Assembly: GCA_018660505.1 (NCBI GenBank)
Contig: JABJKE010000003.1
Span: forward strand, 1 to 63,468
From: Rhodobiaceae bacterium
GTDB taxonomy: Bacteria > Pseudomonadota > Alphaproteobacteria > RS24
Direction: 5' to 3'
Length of the DNA stretch: 63,468 nucleotides
Positions within the stretch are counted from its first letter, which is position 1. Each line of letters begins with the position of its first letter. The notes beneath the pieces are model-generated. The model was not told the DNA's origin. It saw only the letters and a list, made by a program, of their open reading frames with translations, and ran no database searches. Below, in pieces: positions 44,379 to 54,287 of the stretch. Position numbers and translations under genes: made by a program.

Positions 44379-45995
44379 ATGCTGCATTTTTCACGCCTCA
44401 AAATAGCTGGAATTGCCCTTGTGCTGTTTCTCGGCTTTCTGTTTTCTCTGCCGAATTTCTTAAGCGAGAACACGCGCGCCTCGATGCCGGAAATTTTGCC
44501 GACCAGCACCCTGAATTTGGGTCTCGATTTGCAAGGCGGGTCGCATTTGCTGCTCGCGGTCGATACGGACTCGGTGCAACGCGAACGTTTGGAAGATTTA
44601 ACCTCAGATGTCCGCTTGGCTTTGCGCGGCGAGCGCATTGGCTATACGGGGCTTGGCCGCATTAACGGCGGCGTGACGGTATCGATACGAAAAACCGAAG
44701 ACTTAGAGAAAGCCAAAACGCTGCTGCAAGGCCTATCGCAGCCGATTACCGCCAATGTGATTAGCGGTTTCAGCCAAGGCGTCGATTTGGATGTCGAAAA
44801 CACACAGGATTTGACCTTTGAGCTGCGCGTTACGCAAGAGGCGATTGCGGCCCGCAATACACGCACTTTGCAGCAGTCGATTGAAATCATCCGTCGCCGC
44901 GTCGATGAATTGGGCACCACTGAGCCAACCATTCAGCGCCAAGGCGAAACCCGCATTTTGTTGCAAGTGCCAGGCCTCGACGACCCGCAACGGTTAAAAG
45001 CGCTTTTGGGACAAACCGCCAAGCTGAACTTCCATTTGGTCGACCAAACGATGAGCGCCTATGAGGTGGTCGAAGGCAAACGCGCGCCAACCGGCTCGCG
45101 GGTCCATTACACCGATAGCGACCCGGCTGTGCCCTATCTTATTCGCCGCCGCGCCATGGTTAGTGGCGAGCGTCTGGTCGATGCCTCGGTCGGGTTCGAC
45201 CCACAAACCAATACGCCCGAGGTGAATTTCCGCTTTGATACCGTGGGCGCCAAAAAATTTGGCGAGGTGACCCAAGCCAATGTTGGGCGGCCTTTCGCGA
45301 TTGTGCTGGATGAAAAAATTATTTCCGCGCCGATTATTCAATCCGCCATTTTAGGCGGGGCTGGCCGCATCACCGGTAATTTCTCGGTTCAAGAAGCCAA
45401 TGATTTGGCCATCTTGCTGCGCGCCGGCGCCTTGCCCGCGCCGATGACGATTTTGGAAGAACGCACCGTGGGCCCAGGCCTTGGCGCCGATAGTGTGGCG
45501 GCGGGCCGAATTGCGCTCATCGTCGGCTTTTTGGCAGTCATTGGCTTTATGATAATCAGCTATAATCTGTTCGGCCTTTACGCCAACATCGCTTTGGTGG
45601 CCAATTTGGGGCTTATCATGGCCGTCTTATCTGGCCTGCAAGCGACGCTAACTTTGCCTGGCATTGCTGGCATCGTGTTGACGGTCGGCATGGCGGTCGA
45701 TGCCAATGTGTTGATTTTTGAGCGTATTCGGGAAGAATTAGCGGCCGGAAAAGCCCCGATTATGGCCATTGATACGGGCTATAACCGCGCGCTTGGCACT
45801 ATTTTGGATGCCAATATCACCACGCTCTTGGCCGCTATGGTCTTGTTCCAGCTTGGCTCTGGGCCCATTCGGGGTTTTGCCATCACTTTGGCCATTGGCA
45901 TTGTGACTTCCGTTTTCACCGCTTTCGTTCTGACCCGTTTCATGGTGTCCCTCTGGGTGCGCCGACAGGGTCGTCCAGAAGCCTTACCCCTTTAA
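44379..45995 (+). CDS. secD: Protein export membrane protein SecD
   Basis: 538 residues. An N-terminal membrane segment (about 7-25), a large periplasmic domain beginning LGLDLQGGSHLLLAVDTDSV, and five further membrane segments in the C-terminal third with the RND-type motif GMAVDANVLIFERIREEL. SecD with SecF uses the proton gradient to pull exported proteins through SecYEG. It precedes secF by 20 bp. Confidence 0.96.
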   Translation: MLHFSRLKIAGIALVLFLGFLFSLPNFLSENTRASMPEILPTSTLNLGLDLQGGSHLLLAVDTDSVQRERLEDLTSDVRLALRGERIGYTGLGRINGGVTVSIRKTEDLEKAKTLLQGLSQPITANVISGFSQGVDLDVENTQDLTFELRVTQEAIAARNTRTLQQSIEIIRRRVDELGTTEPTIQRQGETRILLQVPGLDDPQRLKALLGQTAKLNFHLVDQTMSAYEVVEGKRAPTGSRVHYTDSDPAVPYLIRRRAMVSGERLVDASVGFDPQTNTPEVNFRFDTVGAKKFGEVTQANVGRPFAIVLDEKIISAPIIQSAILGGAGRITGNFSVQEANDLAILLRAGALPAPMTILEERTVGPGLGADSVAAGRIALIVGFLAVIGFMIISYNLFGLYANIALVANLGLIMAVLSGLQATLTLPGIAGIVLTVGMAVDANVLIFERIREELAAGKAPIMAIDTGYNRALGTILDANITTLLAAMVLFQLGSGPIRGFAITLAIGIVTSVFTAFVLTRFMVSLWVRRQGRPEALPL

Positions 45996-46015
45996 TCGGA
46001 TAGAGAGGATATGAC

Positions 46016-46936
46016 ATGCGAACATTGAAACTCGTTCCGGCGAAAACCAATATCACTTTCATTAAACATCGTAATTTGGCTGTGGGCCTATCGATTTTGC
46101 TGATGCTGGCGTCCATTGGCGTGTTCTTTGCCAAAGGCTTGAACTTTGGTATCGACTTTAAAGGCGGCACGCTGATTGAGGCGAGCGCCGAAGACCCCGT
46201 GGATATCGGCGCCTTGCGCGACCGCTTGAACGCCATGGCACTCGGCGAAGTGCAAATCCAAGAGTTTGGCAAAGATACCGATGTGCTTATTCGGATTGCC
46301 GAAGCCGAAGGGGCGATAGATGCCAGCCAAGACCTGACCGCGGTGCAAGTGGTGCGCGATGAATTGGCGCAAGACTTTGATATCCGCCGCGTCGAAATCG
46401 TTGGCCCGCAAGTCAGCGCCGAGCTTATCCAGACGGGTATTCTGGCGGTTGTCGTGGCCATTAGCTCGATGCTGATTTACATCTGGTTCCGTTTCGAGTG
46501 GCAATTCTCGGTCGGGGCGGTTTTGGCTTTGGTGCATGATGTGGTGCTGACCATCGGTATTTTCTCGCTCTTGCAGCTCGATTTCAACCTGTCGATTTTG
46601 GCAGCTATCTTGACCATCGTCGGCTATTCGATGAATGATACGGTGGTGGTCTATGACCGGGTTCGCGAGAACTTGCGTAAGTACAAGAAAATGGGTCTGA
46701 ACGAATTGCTCGATATTGCGATTAACGAGACTTTATCGCGCACGGTCATGACATCGGTGACGACTTTACTGGCTTTGCTGGCGCTTTATGGGCTGGGCGG
46801 CGAGGTGATCCGTGGCTTTACGTTTGCGATGATTTGGGGCGTGATTGTGGGCACTTATTCTTCCATCTTCATCGCGTCGCCATTGCTGATGTGGCTGGGC
46901 GTGAAGCGCGATTGGTCGGGAAACCAAGTGAATTAA
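46016..46936 (+). CDS. secF: Protein export membrane protein SecF
   Basis: 306 residues. The first membrane segment lies at about 22-42, followed by the periplasmic part beginning LNFGIDFKGGTLIEASAEDP, and five more segments with GYSMNDTVVVYDRVRENL and NETLSRTVMTSVTTLLALLA. SecF is the partner of SecD. AGAGAGGATATGAC precedes the ATG. It is the last gene of the yajC-secDF operon. Confidence 0.96.
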   Translation: MRTLKLVPAKTNITFIKHRNLAVGLSILLMLASIGVFFAKGLNFGIDFKGGTLIEASAEDPVDIGALRDRLNAMALGEVQIQEFGKDTDVLIRIAEAEGAIDASQDLTAVQVVRDELAQDFDIRRVEIVGPQVSAELIQTGILAVVVAISSMLIYIWFRFEWQFSVGAVLALVHDVVLTIGIFSLLQLDFNLSILAAILTIVGYSMNDTVVVYDRVRENLRKYKKMGLNELLDIAINETLSRTVMTSVTTLLALLALYGLGGEVIRGFTFAMIWGVIVGTYSSIFIASPLLMWLGVKRDWSGNQVN

Positions 46937-47002
46937 ATTGCCTGCCCGTTTAACGGGGTGGTAAGTTGAACCAACGATAGATTCGAAAAAGGGGAGGCCA
47001 TC

Positions 47003-47605
47003 ATGGCTACAATTTTGACATCACTCCGCAATACTGTGATTGCGGGCTTTGTGTTGGCGTTTATTCTGGAGATTATGTATCTGCAGGGCGGCGGCGCATT
47101 GGACACGACATTCTGGACATTTACATTCCGTTGGTTGCACGTCTTGAGCGGCATCATGTGGATTGGTCTTTTGTATTATTTCAACTTTGTTCAAATTCCG
47201 AACATGCCGAACATCCCAGACAATCAAAAGCCGGCGATTGGTAAAGTCATTGCCCCCGCCGCCTTGTGGTGGTTCCGTTGGGGCGCGATGGCGACCATCG
47301 TTACGGGTCTGATTTTGGGTTATTTGAACGGCTACATCCACGACGCTTTGAGCCTCGGCATGATGACCGATTTTGAAGTACCGAAAAACACAGTCATTGG
47401 AATTGGCATGTGGCTTGGTATTATCATGTGGTTCAACGTTTGGTTCGTTATCTGGCCAAACCAAAAGAAAGCGCTGGGCATTGTAGAGGCAGACGCCGAT
47501 ACAAAAGCAGCCTCGGCGCGCACAGCGATGTTGTTCTCACGCACCAACACCATGTTGTCGATACCGATGTTATTCGCCATGGTTGCGGCTCAAAACCTCT
47601 ACTAG
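47003..47605 (+). CDS. Urate-oxidase N-terminal-domain (PuuD-type) membrane protein
   Basis: 200 residues with about four membrane segments. The N-terminal pattern FRWLHVLSGIMWIGLLYYFN followed by PNMPNIP matches the Urate_ox_N domain of the membrane urate hydroxylase PuuD. The cytochrome c part of full-length PuuD is missing (no CxxCH motif), and no purine-catabolism genes are near. So it may be a stand-alone membrane subunit with a different job. AAAGGGGAGG lies before the ATG. A strong terminator follows. Confidence 0.75.
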   Translation: MATILTSLRNTVIAGFVLAFILEIMYLQGGGALDTTFWTFTFRWLHVLSGIMWIGLLYYFNFVQIPNMPNIPDNQKPAIGKVIAPAALWWFRWGAMATIVTGLILGYLNGYIHDALSLGMMTDFEVPKNTVIGIGMWLGIIMWFNVWFVIWPNQKKALGIVEADADTKAASARTAMLFSRTNTMLSIPMLFAMVAAQNLY

Positions 47606-47627
47606 GCTTTGAGAGATGATGTTTTGG

Positions 47628-47655
47628 AAAGGGCCGCCTGATGTGCGGCCCTTTT
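47628..47655 (+). terminator. Rho-independent terminator
   Basis: AAAGGGCCGC-CTGATGT-GCGGCCCTTT is a perfect 10-bp hairpin ending in a T run (TTTT). It lies between the Urate_ox_N gene and the next gene. An apparent earlier ATG start of the next gene lies inside the hairpin, which argues for the start at 47671. Confidence 0.85.
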
Positions 47656-47670
47656 CTGTTAGGAAGCCTT

Positions 47671-48381
47671 ATGAGCGATTTTGAAACCTTGCGAGCCGAG
47701 CTTCGTGGCCTCGATGGCGATTTATATTTGTGCCATTTATTCGCGCCCGCGCCGGCGCGCGACGGGCTTTTGACGCTGTATCATTTCTATGCCGATATCG
47801 CGCGCATTCCCTCGCTGGTCTCCGACCCGATGGTGGGCGCCATTCGGCTGCAATGGTGGCGCGATTTGCTCACCGCGCTCAAAACAGGCGAAACGCGCGG
47901 CACCCCCATTGGCGCGGCTCTTTTAGCGGCGCATCAGCAGCGCCAGTTAGGCTTTGCCGATTTCCTACCGCTCATCGATGGCCGCGAGGCCGGGCTGGCG
48001 CCAGACGGGCGCACAGCTGACGAATTGGAGGCCGAGGCCAAATTAGTCGGCACGGCATGGCTCAAGCTGGCCTGCGCTATCGTGAACGCCGAGGCGGAAC
48101 TAGAACCGGACTCGGGGCTCATCCAACAAGCGGGGACCGGTTTCGAGCTTATGCGTCTGGTGCCAGCGGGGGGCGAAGCGGTGGCGGCGCGGGCGCGTGA
48201 CTTATTGCGCCAAGCTTGTGCGCAGTTCAACCGCTTACCGCGTGGCCAACGAAAAGCCTTGCTGCCAGTGTTTTTGCCCATCGGTCTGGCGCGGCGCCAA
48301 GCGCAGCATTTTCCGCATGGCAAAAGCCTGTTGCGCTATCAACTCTCGCTTTTAAAAATGGCTTTATGGGGCCGCCTGTAA
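47671..48381 (+). CDS. Squalene/phytoene-synthase-like protein (NDUFAF6-like)
   Basis: 236 residues from ATG 47671 (AGGAAGCCTT upstream). It has the isoprenoid-synthase all-helix pattern with GAIRLQWWRDLLTALKTGET and a second region LVGTAWLKLACAIV, but the metal-binding Asp-rich motifs of true squalene or phytoene synthases are not seen (FYADIARIPSLVSDPM has no DxxxD). It belongs to the short group found downstream of secF in alphaproteobacteria and related to the mitochondrial complex I assembly factor NDUFAF6. Catalysis is doubtful; a complex I role is inference. Confidence 0.78.
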   Translation: MSDFETLRAELRGLDGDLYLCHLFAPAPARDGLLTLYHFYADIARIPSLVSDPMVGAIRLQWWRDLLTALKTGETRGTPIGAALLAAHQQRQLGFADFLPLIDGREAGLAPDGRTADELEAEAKLVGTAWLKLACAIVNAEAELEPDSGLIQQAGTGFELMRLVPAGGEAVAARARDLLRQACAQFNRLPRGQRKALLPVFLPIGLARRQAQHFPHGKSLLRYQLSLLKMALWGRL

Positions 48382-48384
48382 AGC

Positions 48385-49812
48385 TTACTCGGCCGCTTTC
48401 GACGGCGTTTCGCTCGTTTCGTCCGTTTCGCCGAGTGCCCATGTGGCGAAATCGGCTCGCGCGCGGGCCGTGAAGCCGGTTTGACGGGCTTGCTTTTTCG
48501 CCTGCATCCGTGCTTTGCCACGCAGTTTTTTGCCGTTTTCATCGACGGGGGCCGCCATTGTGCCGAGCTCTGGCATGAGGCCGAAATTCACATTCATCGG
48601 CTGAAACGAAGCGGCATTGGCGTTGACCGTGATATGCGAAATCAAAGCGCCAAAGGCGGTTGTCATGGGCGCGGGCGTTAGGCTGCGGCCCTGAATTTCG
48701 GCGGCTGCAAATCGCCCCGCCATCAAGCCGATGGTGGTGCTTTCCACATAGCCTTCAACGCCGGTAATCTGACCCGCAAAGCGGATATGCGGCGCGTTTT
48801 TGAGGCGCAATTCGCCATCCAGCAAGCTTGGGCTATTGAGGAAAGTATTGCGATGCAACCCACCGAGGCGGGCAAAGCGGGCTTCTTCGAGCCCCGGAAT
48901 AAGTTTGAACACATGGGTTTGTTCGCCATATTTCAGCTTGGTTTGAAAACCGACCATATTGAACAAAGTGCCGAGCGCATTATCTTGGCGCAATTGCACC
49001 ACCGCATGGGCTTTCACATCGGGATTATGAGCATTGGTGAGCCCGCGCGGTTTCATCGGGCCATGGCGCAAAGTATCGCGCCCCCGCGCCGCCATAATTT
49101 CAATCGGTAAGCAGCCATTGAAATAGGGCGTATCGGCTTCCCATTGTTTAAAATCTGCGGTGTCGCTCTCGATGAGCGCGTCGAGGAAGGCGTTATATTG
49201 CGCTTCATCCATCGGGCAGTTGATATAGTCTTTGCCGGTGCCGCCGGGGCCGACTTTATCGTAGCGCGACTGATACCAGCAGATATCCATATCGATGCTA
49301 TCGTGATAAATAATCGGCGCAATGGCATCGAAAAAGGCCAATTTATCGCGGCCCGTCATTTTACCAATTTGCTCCGATAGCGCCGGCGAGGTCAGCGGGC
49401 CGGTAGCGATGATGACGTGTTTCCAAGTATCGGGAATATCGGTTACTTCTTCGCGGGCAAGGGTGATATTGGGATGCGCTTCAATGGCTTGGGTCACGCT
49501 TTGCGAAAACCCTTCGCGGTCGACGGCCAGCGCGCCGCCCGCGGGCACTTGGTTTTCGTCGGCGCAGCGCATAATCAGGCTTAGGCTATCGCGCAATTCA
49601 GCGTGCAAAAGCCCAACAGCATTGGTTTGCGCGTCATCGGAGCGGAAAGAATTAGAGCACACCAGCTCGGCCAATCCGTCGGTGACATGGGCGTCGGTTT
49701 TGCGGGTCGGGCGCATTTCGTGCAGCACAACCTGCACGCCCGCTTGCGCCGCAGCCCAAGCGGCCTCAGAGCCCGCAAGCCCGCCGCCAATAATATGTAA
49801 GTCATCACTCAT
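48385..49812 (-). CDS. trmFO: Methylenetetrahydrofolate-tRNA-(uracil-5-)-methyltransferase TrmFO
   Basis: 475 residues. The FAD motif [17 protein letters not shown] is at the N-terminus, then [40 protein letters not shown] (candidate active Cys) and [15 protein letters not shown]; the C-terminal half has [19 protein letters not shown]. It makes ribothymidine at U54 of tRNA using methylene-THF and FAD. A C-terminal basic region (GKMR-like [18 protein letters not shown]) is present. Convergent with the preceding gene. Confidence 0.95.
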   Translation of the reverse strand: MSDDLHIIGGGLAGSEAAWAAAQAGVQVVLHEMRPTRKTDAHVTDGLAELVCSNSFRSDDAQTNAVGLLHAELRDSLSLIMRCADENQVPAGGALAVDREGFSQSVTQAIEAHPNITLAREEVTDIPDTWKHVIIATGPLTSPALSEQIGKMTGRDKLAFFDAIAPIIYHDSIDMDICWYQSRYDKVGPGGTGKDYINCPMDEAQYNAFLDALIESDTADFKQWEADTPYFNGCLPIEIMAARGRDTLRHGPMKPRGLTNAHNPDVKAHAVVQLRQDNALGTLFNMVGFQTKLKYGEQTHVFKLIPGLEEARFARLGGLHRNTFLNSPSLLDGELRLKNAPHIRFAGQITGVEGYVESTTIGLMAGRFAAAEIQGRSLTPAPMTTAFGALISHITVNANAASFQPMNVNFGLMPELGTMAAPVDENGKKLRGKARMQAKKQARQTGFTARARADFATWALGETDETSETPSKAAE

Positions 49813-49884
49813 GGCCCATGAAATACACGGTTTGGCGAGAGAGGGGAAGGGTTTCTGAAAAATTTGGCGCTATGACGCAGGGGT

Positions 49885-50535
49885 CTATGCGGGCTTTTGC
49901 AGGGTCAGCAAAGTAAACATGCCCAGTGGACCGAAACTGTCTTCATCTATCATTTGTAAATCGCAAGCCTCTAAGTCTAATTGCTCGCGCGAGAAATCTG
50001 AATGAAAGCCAATTTTGCGCGAGGCGGGGGCTATTTTTCGTTCCACTAAGGCCAAAAGTGTTTCGTCTTCTTCGGCACGAAAATGATTGAACAAATAAAC
50101 CCGACCGCCAGGGCGGGTGACGCGCGAAATTTCGCTCAATACTTTGGCCGGGTCTGGCACCACGGACATCACGAAAGTGGCCATCACGCTATCAAAGGCA
50201 GCATCGAGAAAATCCAAGTGGCTGGCATCCATCTCCAACAGGGCTTCGACGTTGGCTAAGCCCTTGCGGGCAACGCGTTTATGCGCGCGTGCCAGCATAT
50301 TTGCCGAGAGGTCAATGCCCGTGACCGAGCAATCTGGTGCGAAATAGGGCAAAGATAATCCGGTGCCCGTGCCGACGTCTAACACTCGATGGCCATGCAA
50401 TTCGCGGTTGAGCCGACGGACAATTTTGCGAATATAGCGGCGTCCAAAAAGGGCGAAGGTAAAATCATAATGCCCCGCCCATTTGGCATAAGAGCGGCGC
50501 ACGTCATCGGCGCGGATTTGCGTGTGAACAGTCAT
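49885..50535 (-). CDS. Class I SAM methyltransferase, PmtA-like
   Basis: 216 residues. The N-terminal DDVRRSYAKWAGHYDFTFAL is the pattern of phosphatidylethanolamine N-methyltransferase PmtA and UbiE-like enzymes. The SAM site reads VLDVGTGTGLSLPYFA, then VTGIDLSANMLARA, LEMDASHLDFLDAAFDSVMA and RVTRPGGRVYLFNHF. A membrane-lipid substrate (PE to PC) is the most likely reading; quinone methylation is an alternative. It is separate from both trmFO and uvrA. Confidence 0.78.
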   Translation of the reverse strand: MTVHTQIRADDVRRSYAKWAGHYDFTFALFGRRYIRKIVRRLNRELHGHRVLDVGTGTGLSLPYFAPDCSVTGIDLSANMLARAHKRVARKGLANVEALLEMDASHLDFLDAAFDSVMATFVMSVVPDPAKVLSEISRVTRPGGRVYLFNHFRAEEDETLLALVERKIAPASRKIGFHSDFSREQLDLEACDLQMIDEDSFGPLGMFTLLTLQKPA

Positions 50536-50574
50536 AAAGCTTCCGTTTTGTTATTTTTATTCGGAAGCTAGAGA

Positions 50575-53511
50575 TTATTCGGCGGCGGCTTTCTTCGCAA
50601 CTGGTTTCTTCGGTTTCAGCAGTCGAGCTAAATATTGGCCGGTGTAACTGGTTTTGACTTTCACCACATCTTCGGGCGTGCCGCTGGCCACCACTTGGCC
50701 ACCGCCATCGCCACCCTCGGGGCCGATATCGATAATCCAATCGGCGGTTTTAATCACTTCCAGATTATGTTCAATCACCGCCACCGTATTGCCCGCATCC
50801 ACCAGCTCATGCAGCACATCGAGGAGCTTGGCGACATCATGAAAATGCAGGCCCGTGGTTGGCTCGTCGAGAATATAAAGCGTTCGACCCGTGGCGCGTT
50901 TGGCCAATTCTTTGGCCAATTTAATGCGCTGCGCTTCGCCGCCCGAAAGCGTGGTGGCTTGTTGTCCCACTTTAATATAGCCAAGGCCGACACGCTGTAG
51001 CGTGGTCATTTTATCGCGCACCATGGGCACGGCTTTAAAGAAATCAGCCGCTTCATCGACCGTCATATCCAGCACATCGGCGATTGATTTATCTTTAAAC
51101 CGCACTTCCAAGGTTTCGCGATTATAGCGTTTGCCTTGGCAGCTATCGCATTCGACGTAAACATCGGGCAGGAAGTGCATTTCAATTTTAATCAGCCCAT
51201 CGCCTTGGCACGTCTCGCAGCGTCCGCCTTTGACGTTGAACGAAAAGCGGCCGGGTTTATAGCCGCGCGTCTTGGCTTCGGGTAGACCCGAAAACCATTC
51301 GCGGATGGGGGTAAAGGCGCCCGTATAGGTGGCCGGGTTCGAGCGCGGCGTGCGGCCGATGGGCGATTGGTCAATCTCGATAACTTTGTCCAGCAGGTGC
51401 AGGCCATCAATCGTGTCGTGCTCGGCTGGCGTGGCGCGGGCATTGTTTAATTTGCGGGCCAGAGATTTATACAAAGTGTCGATGAGCAAAGTCGATTTGC
51501 CGCCGCCCGAAACCCCCGTAACACAGGTAAATGTGCCAAGCGGAATTTCGGCACTGACGTTCTTCAGATTATTGCCCTTGGCCCCTTTGACGGTAATGCA
51601 TTTATTGGCTTTGGTGGCGCGGCGCTTTTTGGGCACGGCCACTTCTAGGGCGCCGGATAGATATTGGCCCGTCAGGCTTTTTTTGCTCGCCAGAATTTTA
51701 TCTGGCGTGCCTTGGGCAATTACCTCGCCGCCATGCACGCCCGCGCCGGGGCCAATGTCGACCACATGGTCGGCCGTCATAATGGCTTCTTCGTCATGTT
51801 CCACCACGATAACTGTATTGCCGAGGTCGCGCAGGCGCGTCAGCGTTTCTAGCAGGCGCGTGTTGTCTCGCTGATGCAGGCCAATGCTGGGCTCATCCAG
51901 CACATAAAGCACGCCTGTCAGGCCCGAGCCGATTTGCGAGGCGAGGCGGATACGCTGGCTTTCGCCGCCCGATAAAGTGCCCGAGTTGCGCGATAGCGTT
52001 AAATACTCAAGCCCCACATCGTTCAGGAAGCGCAGGCGCTCGCGAATTTCTTTCAGCACGCGGGCTGCAATTTGCTTGTGCTTGTCGCTCAGCAAAGCTT
52101 CCAAATCGGTGAACCATTGTTCCGCCATCCGAATGGACATTTGCGACACTTCGCCGACGTGCAGCTCGGCTATTTTGACCGATAGGGCCTCTGGTTTTAA
52201 CCGATAGCCGCCGCAGGCTTCGCAATCGGTAATCGATTGAAATTTTTCAATTTCCTCGCGCGCCCAATTTCTGTCGGTCTCACGATAGCGGCGTTCCAAA
52301 TTGGGAATAACCCCCTCGAACGGTTTTTTGGTTTTATAGCTGCGCAAGCCATCGTCATAAGAGAAGGTGATGACGTCTTCGCCCGAGCCGAATAAAATCA
52401 CGTCTTTGGCTTGTTTGTCCAAATCATTCCACTTGCTGCTCATCTTAAAACCATAGTGTTTGGCCAAGGCTTCCAGCGTTTGGGTGTAATAGGGCGATGT
52501 GGTTTTCGACCACGGCGCGATGGCCCCTTTATAAAGCGTCAGCCCGCCATCGGGGACGACGGCAATCGGGTCGATGAAAAACTGCGTGCCCAAACCATCG
52601 CAAGACGGGCAGGCGCCAAATGGGTTGTTAAAGGAGAATAAGCGCGGCTCAATCTCATCAATGGTAAAGCCCGAAACAGGGCAGGCGAAACGGGCTGAAA
52701 ACGTAATTCTCTCCGCCGGTTCGCCTTTCTTGGGCGCGTCAGCCATCTCGGCAATGGCAATGCCATCGGTCAGGCCCAAGGCGACTTCCATCGAGTCGGC
52801 GACGCGATTGCCCAAGTCGGGTTTCACCACCAGCCGATCGACCACGACATCAATGTCATGTTTAATCTTCTTGTCCAGCGTCGGGATATCGGCAATCTCG
52901 TAAAATTCGCCGTCGATTTTCACCCGTTGAAAGCCGCGTTTTTGCAGCTCCAAAAAGTCGCGTTTATATTCGCCTTTGCGACCGCGCACAATCGGCGCCA
53001 ATAAATACAGCCGCGTGCCTTCGGGCATGGCCATCACGCGGTCAACCATCTGGGTGACGGTCTGGCTTTCGATCGGCAATCCGGTGGCCGGCGAATAGGG
53101 CACGCCGATGCGCGCATAAAGCAGGCGCAGGTAATCGTAAATCTCGGTGACAGTGCCGACCGTGGAGCGCGGATTGCGCGAGGTGGTTTTCTGCTCGATA
53201 GAAATAGCCGGCGATAGCCCATCGATTTGGTCGACATCGGGCTTTTGCATCATTTCCAAAAACTGGCGCGCATAGGCCGACAGGCTTTCGACATAGCGGC
53301 GTTGCCCTTCAGCATAAATCGTATCAAAAGCCAGCGAGCTTTTGCCTGAGCCCGATAGGCCAGTAATGACAATCAATTCATCGCGCGGCAAATCAATGGA
53401 GACATTTTTCAGGTTATGTTCGCGCGCGCCAACCACACGGATGAGCTTGGCTTGCGGTGTTTTGGCAGATTTGCGTTTCATCGGTTTGGCAGATTTCTTT
53501 GGGGCGGGCAT
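50575..53511 (-). CDS. uvrA: Excinuclease ABC subunit A
   Basis: 978 residues. Two ABC ATPase halves: the first Walker [21 protein letters not shown], signature [15 protein letters not shown], Walker [16 protein letters not shown]; the second [26 protein letters not shown] and [15 protein letters not shown]. The C-terminal zinc finger CETCQGDGL ... CDSCQGKRY is complete. The first zinc finger in the insertion reads [13 protein letters not shown], with Ser in place of one Cys, as I recall for many alphaproteobacterial UvrA. It recognises bulky DNA lesions in nucleotide excision repair. It is divergent from ssb. Confidence 0.97.
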   Translation of the reverse strand: MPAPKKSAKPMKRKSAKTPQAKLIRVVGAREHNLKNVSIDLPRDELIVITGLSGSGKSSLAFDTIYAEGQRRYVESLSAYARQFLEMMQKPDVDQIDGLSPAISIEQKTTSRNPRSTVGTVTEIYDYLRLLYARIGVPYSPATGLPIESQTVTQMVDRVMAMPEGTRLYLLAPIVRGRKGEYKRDFLELQKRGFQRVKIDGEFYEIADIPTLDKKIKHDIDVVVDRLVVKPDLGNRVADSMEVALGLTDGIAIAEMADAPKKGEPAERITFSARFACPVSGFTIDEIEPRLFSFNNPFGACPSCDGLGTQFFIDPIAVVPDGGLTLYKGAIAPWSKTTSPYYTQTLEALAKHYGFKMSSKWNDLDKQAKDVILFGSGEDVITFSYDDGLRSYKTKKPFEGVIPNLERRYRETDRNWAREEIEKFQSITDCEACGGYRLKPEALSVKIAELHVGEVSQMSIRMAEQWFTDLEALLSDKHKQIAARVLKEIRERLRFLNDVGLEYLTLSRNSGTLSGGESQRIRLASQIGSGLTGVLYVLDEPSIGLHQRDNTRLLETLTRLRDLGNTVIVVEHDEEAIMTADHVVDIGPGAGVHGGEVIAQGTPDKILASKKSLTGQYLSGALEVAVPKKRRATKANKCITVKGAKGNNLKNVSAEIPLGTFTCVTGVSGGGKSTLLIDTLYKSLARKLNNARATPAEHDTIDGLHLLDKVIEIDQSPIGRTPRSNPATYTGAFTPIREWFSGLPEAKTRGYKPGRFSFNVKGGRCETCQGDGLIKIEMHFLPDVYVECDSCQGKRYNRETLEVRFKDKSIADVLDMTVDEAADFFKAVPMVRDKMTTLQRVGLGYIKVGQQATTLSGGEAQRIKLAKELAKRATGRTLYILDEPTTGLHFHDVAKLLDVLHELVDAGNTVAVIEHNLEVIKTADWIIDIGPEGGDGGGQVVASGTPEDVVKVKTSYTGQYLARLLKPKKPVAKKAAAE

Positions 53512-53701
53512 AAGTGTCTCTCTGTTACAGCTGACAAGGTAGCCCGTTTTTATGGTTTGGCGAACTTCGTTTTGCGCCTCTGAGGCGGCTTGAAGGGCCG
53601 CTTGGGGTATTAATCCACAGGTAAGCGAAGCGGCTGGGCTGCCAGACGTGGGGTTTTGGCTTCGACTCGTCTAGATTGTTATGACAATTAGGAGAAAAAT
53701 C

Positions 53702-54151
53702 ATGGCTGGAAGTGTCAATAAAGTAATTTTAGTAGGCAACCTAGGGACGGACCCGGATGTGCGGAGCACCAAAGATGGTCGCCCGATTGTCAACCTGAGC
53801 CTCGCGACAAGCGAAAGCTGGCGCGATAAAAGTTCTGGTGAACGGCGCGAGAAAACCGAATGGCACCGCGTGGTTATTTTCTCGGAAGGCCTATGCCGCA
53901 TTGCTGAGCAATATCTCAAAAAAGGCGCCAAAGTTTACATCGAAGGCAATTTGCAAACCCGCAAATGGCAGGACGATAATGGCGCCGATCGCTATTCGAC
54001 CGAGGTGGTTTTGCAAAACTTCGGCGGCGTGATGACCATGTTGGACAGCCGCAATGGCGGCGGCGATTTCCAAGCCGCGGGCAACGATTCGGCTGCCCCT
54101 GCACTGGCTTCGGGCGGGGATAGTGGCATCAATGACGACATCCCGTTTTAA
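53702..54151 (+). CDS. ssb: Single-stranded DNA-binding protein
   Basis: 149 residues from ATG 53702 (TTAGGAGAAAAATC upstream). The OB fold starts [20 protein letters not shown] and includes [40 protein letters not shown] and [20 protein letters not shown] flexible Gly/Ala tail ends in DDIPF, the motif that recruits repair proteins. It protects single-stranded DNA in replication and repair. It is divergent from uvrA by about 190 bp and ends with a terminator. Confidence 0.97.
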   Translation: MAGSVNKVILVGNLGTDPDVRSTKDGRPIVNLSLATSESWRDKSSGERREKTEWHRVVIFSEGLCRIAEQYLKKGAKVYIEGNLQTRKWQDDNGADRYSTEVVLQNFGGVMTMLDSRNGGGDFQAAGNDSAAPALASGGDSGINDDIPF

Positions 54152-54187
54152 GCTTTAAAATATGAAGTAAATCAACGGGTTATATTT

Positions 54188-54229
54188 ACACTCGGGGGAC
54201 TGTTTTCAGGCTCCCGAGTGTTTGTTTTT
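54188..54229 (+). terminator. Rho-independent terminator after ssb
   Basis: ACACTCGGG pairs with CCCGAGTGT across a loop of about 16 bases, followed by TTGTTTTTG. A 9-bp stem and a T-rich tail make this a convincing terminator. It lies between ssb and gyrA. Confidence 0.8.
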
Positions 54230-54287
54230 GTGCTATGTTTTAAGGGTATTTCGCGCCTTCTTTGGGTGCCATTCAGAAAGCTTATTT

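Noticed and set aside
52650-52730. UvrA first zinc finger with Ser for Cys (CPVS)
   Set aside because: I recall the same change in many alphaproteobacterial UvrA proteins, so it is not specific to this organism; noted in the gene entry only.
53656-53684. Possible ssb promoter TTGGCT-17-TTATGA
   Set aside because: The implied start site would leave only about ten bases before the coding region and the -10 box is poor.
53512-53701. SOS (LexA) box between uvrA and ssb
   Set aside because: The alphaproteobacterial GTTC-N7-GTTC / GAAC-N7-GAAC pattern was looked for and not found; only a single GAAC (in GCGAACTTCG) is present.
54222-54287. N-terminal extension of gyrA starting at TTG 54222
   Set aside because: The start lies in the T tract of the ssb terminator and the extension has no GyrA similarity; GTG 54288 gives a sensible start.
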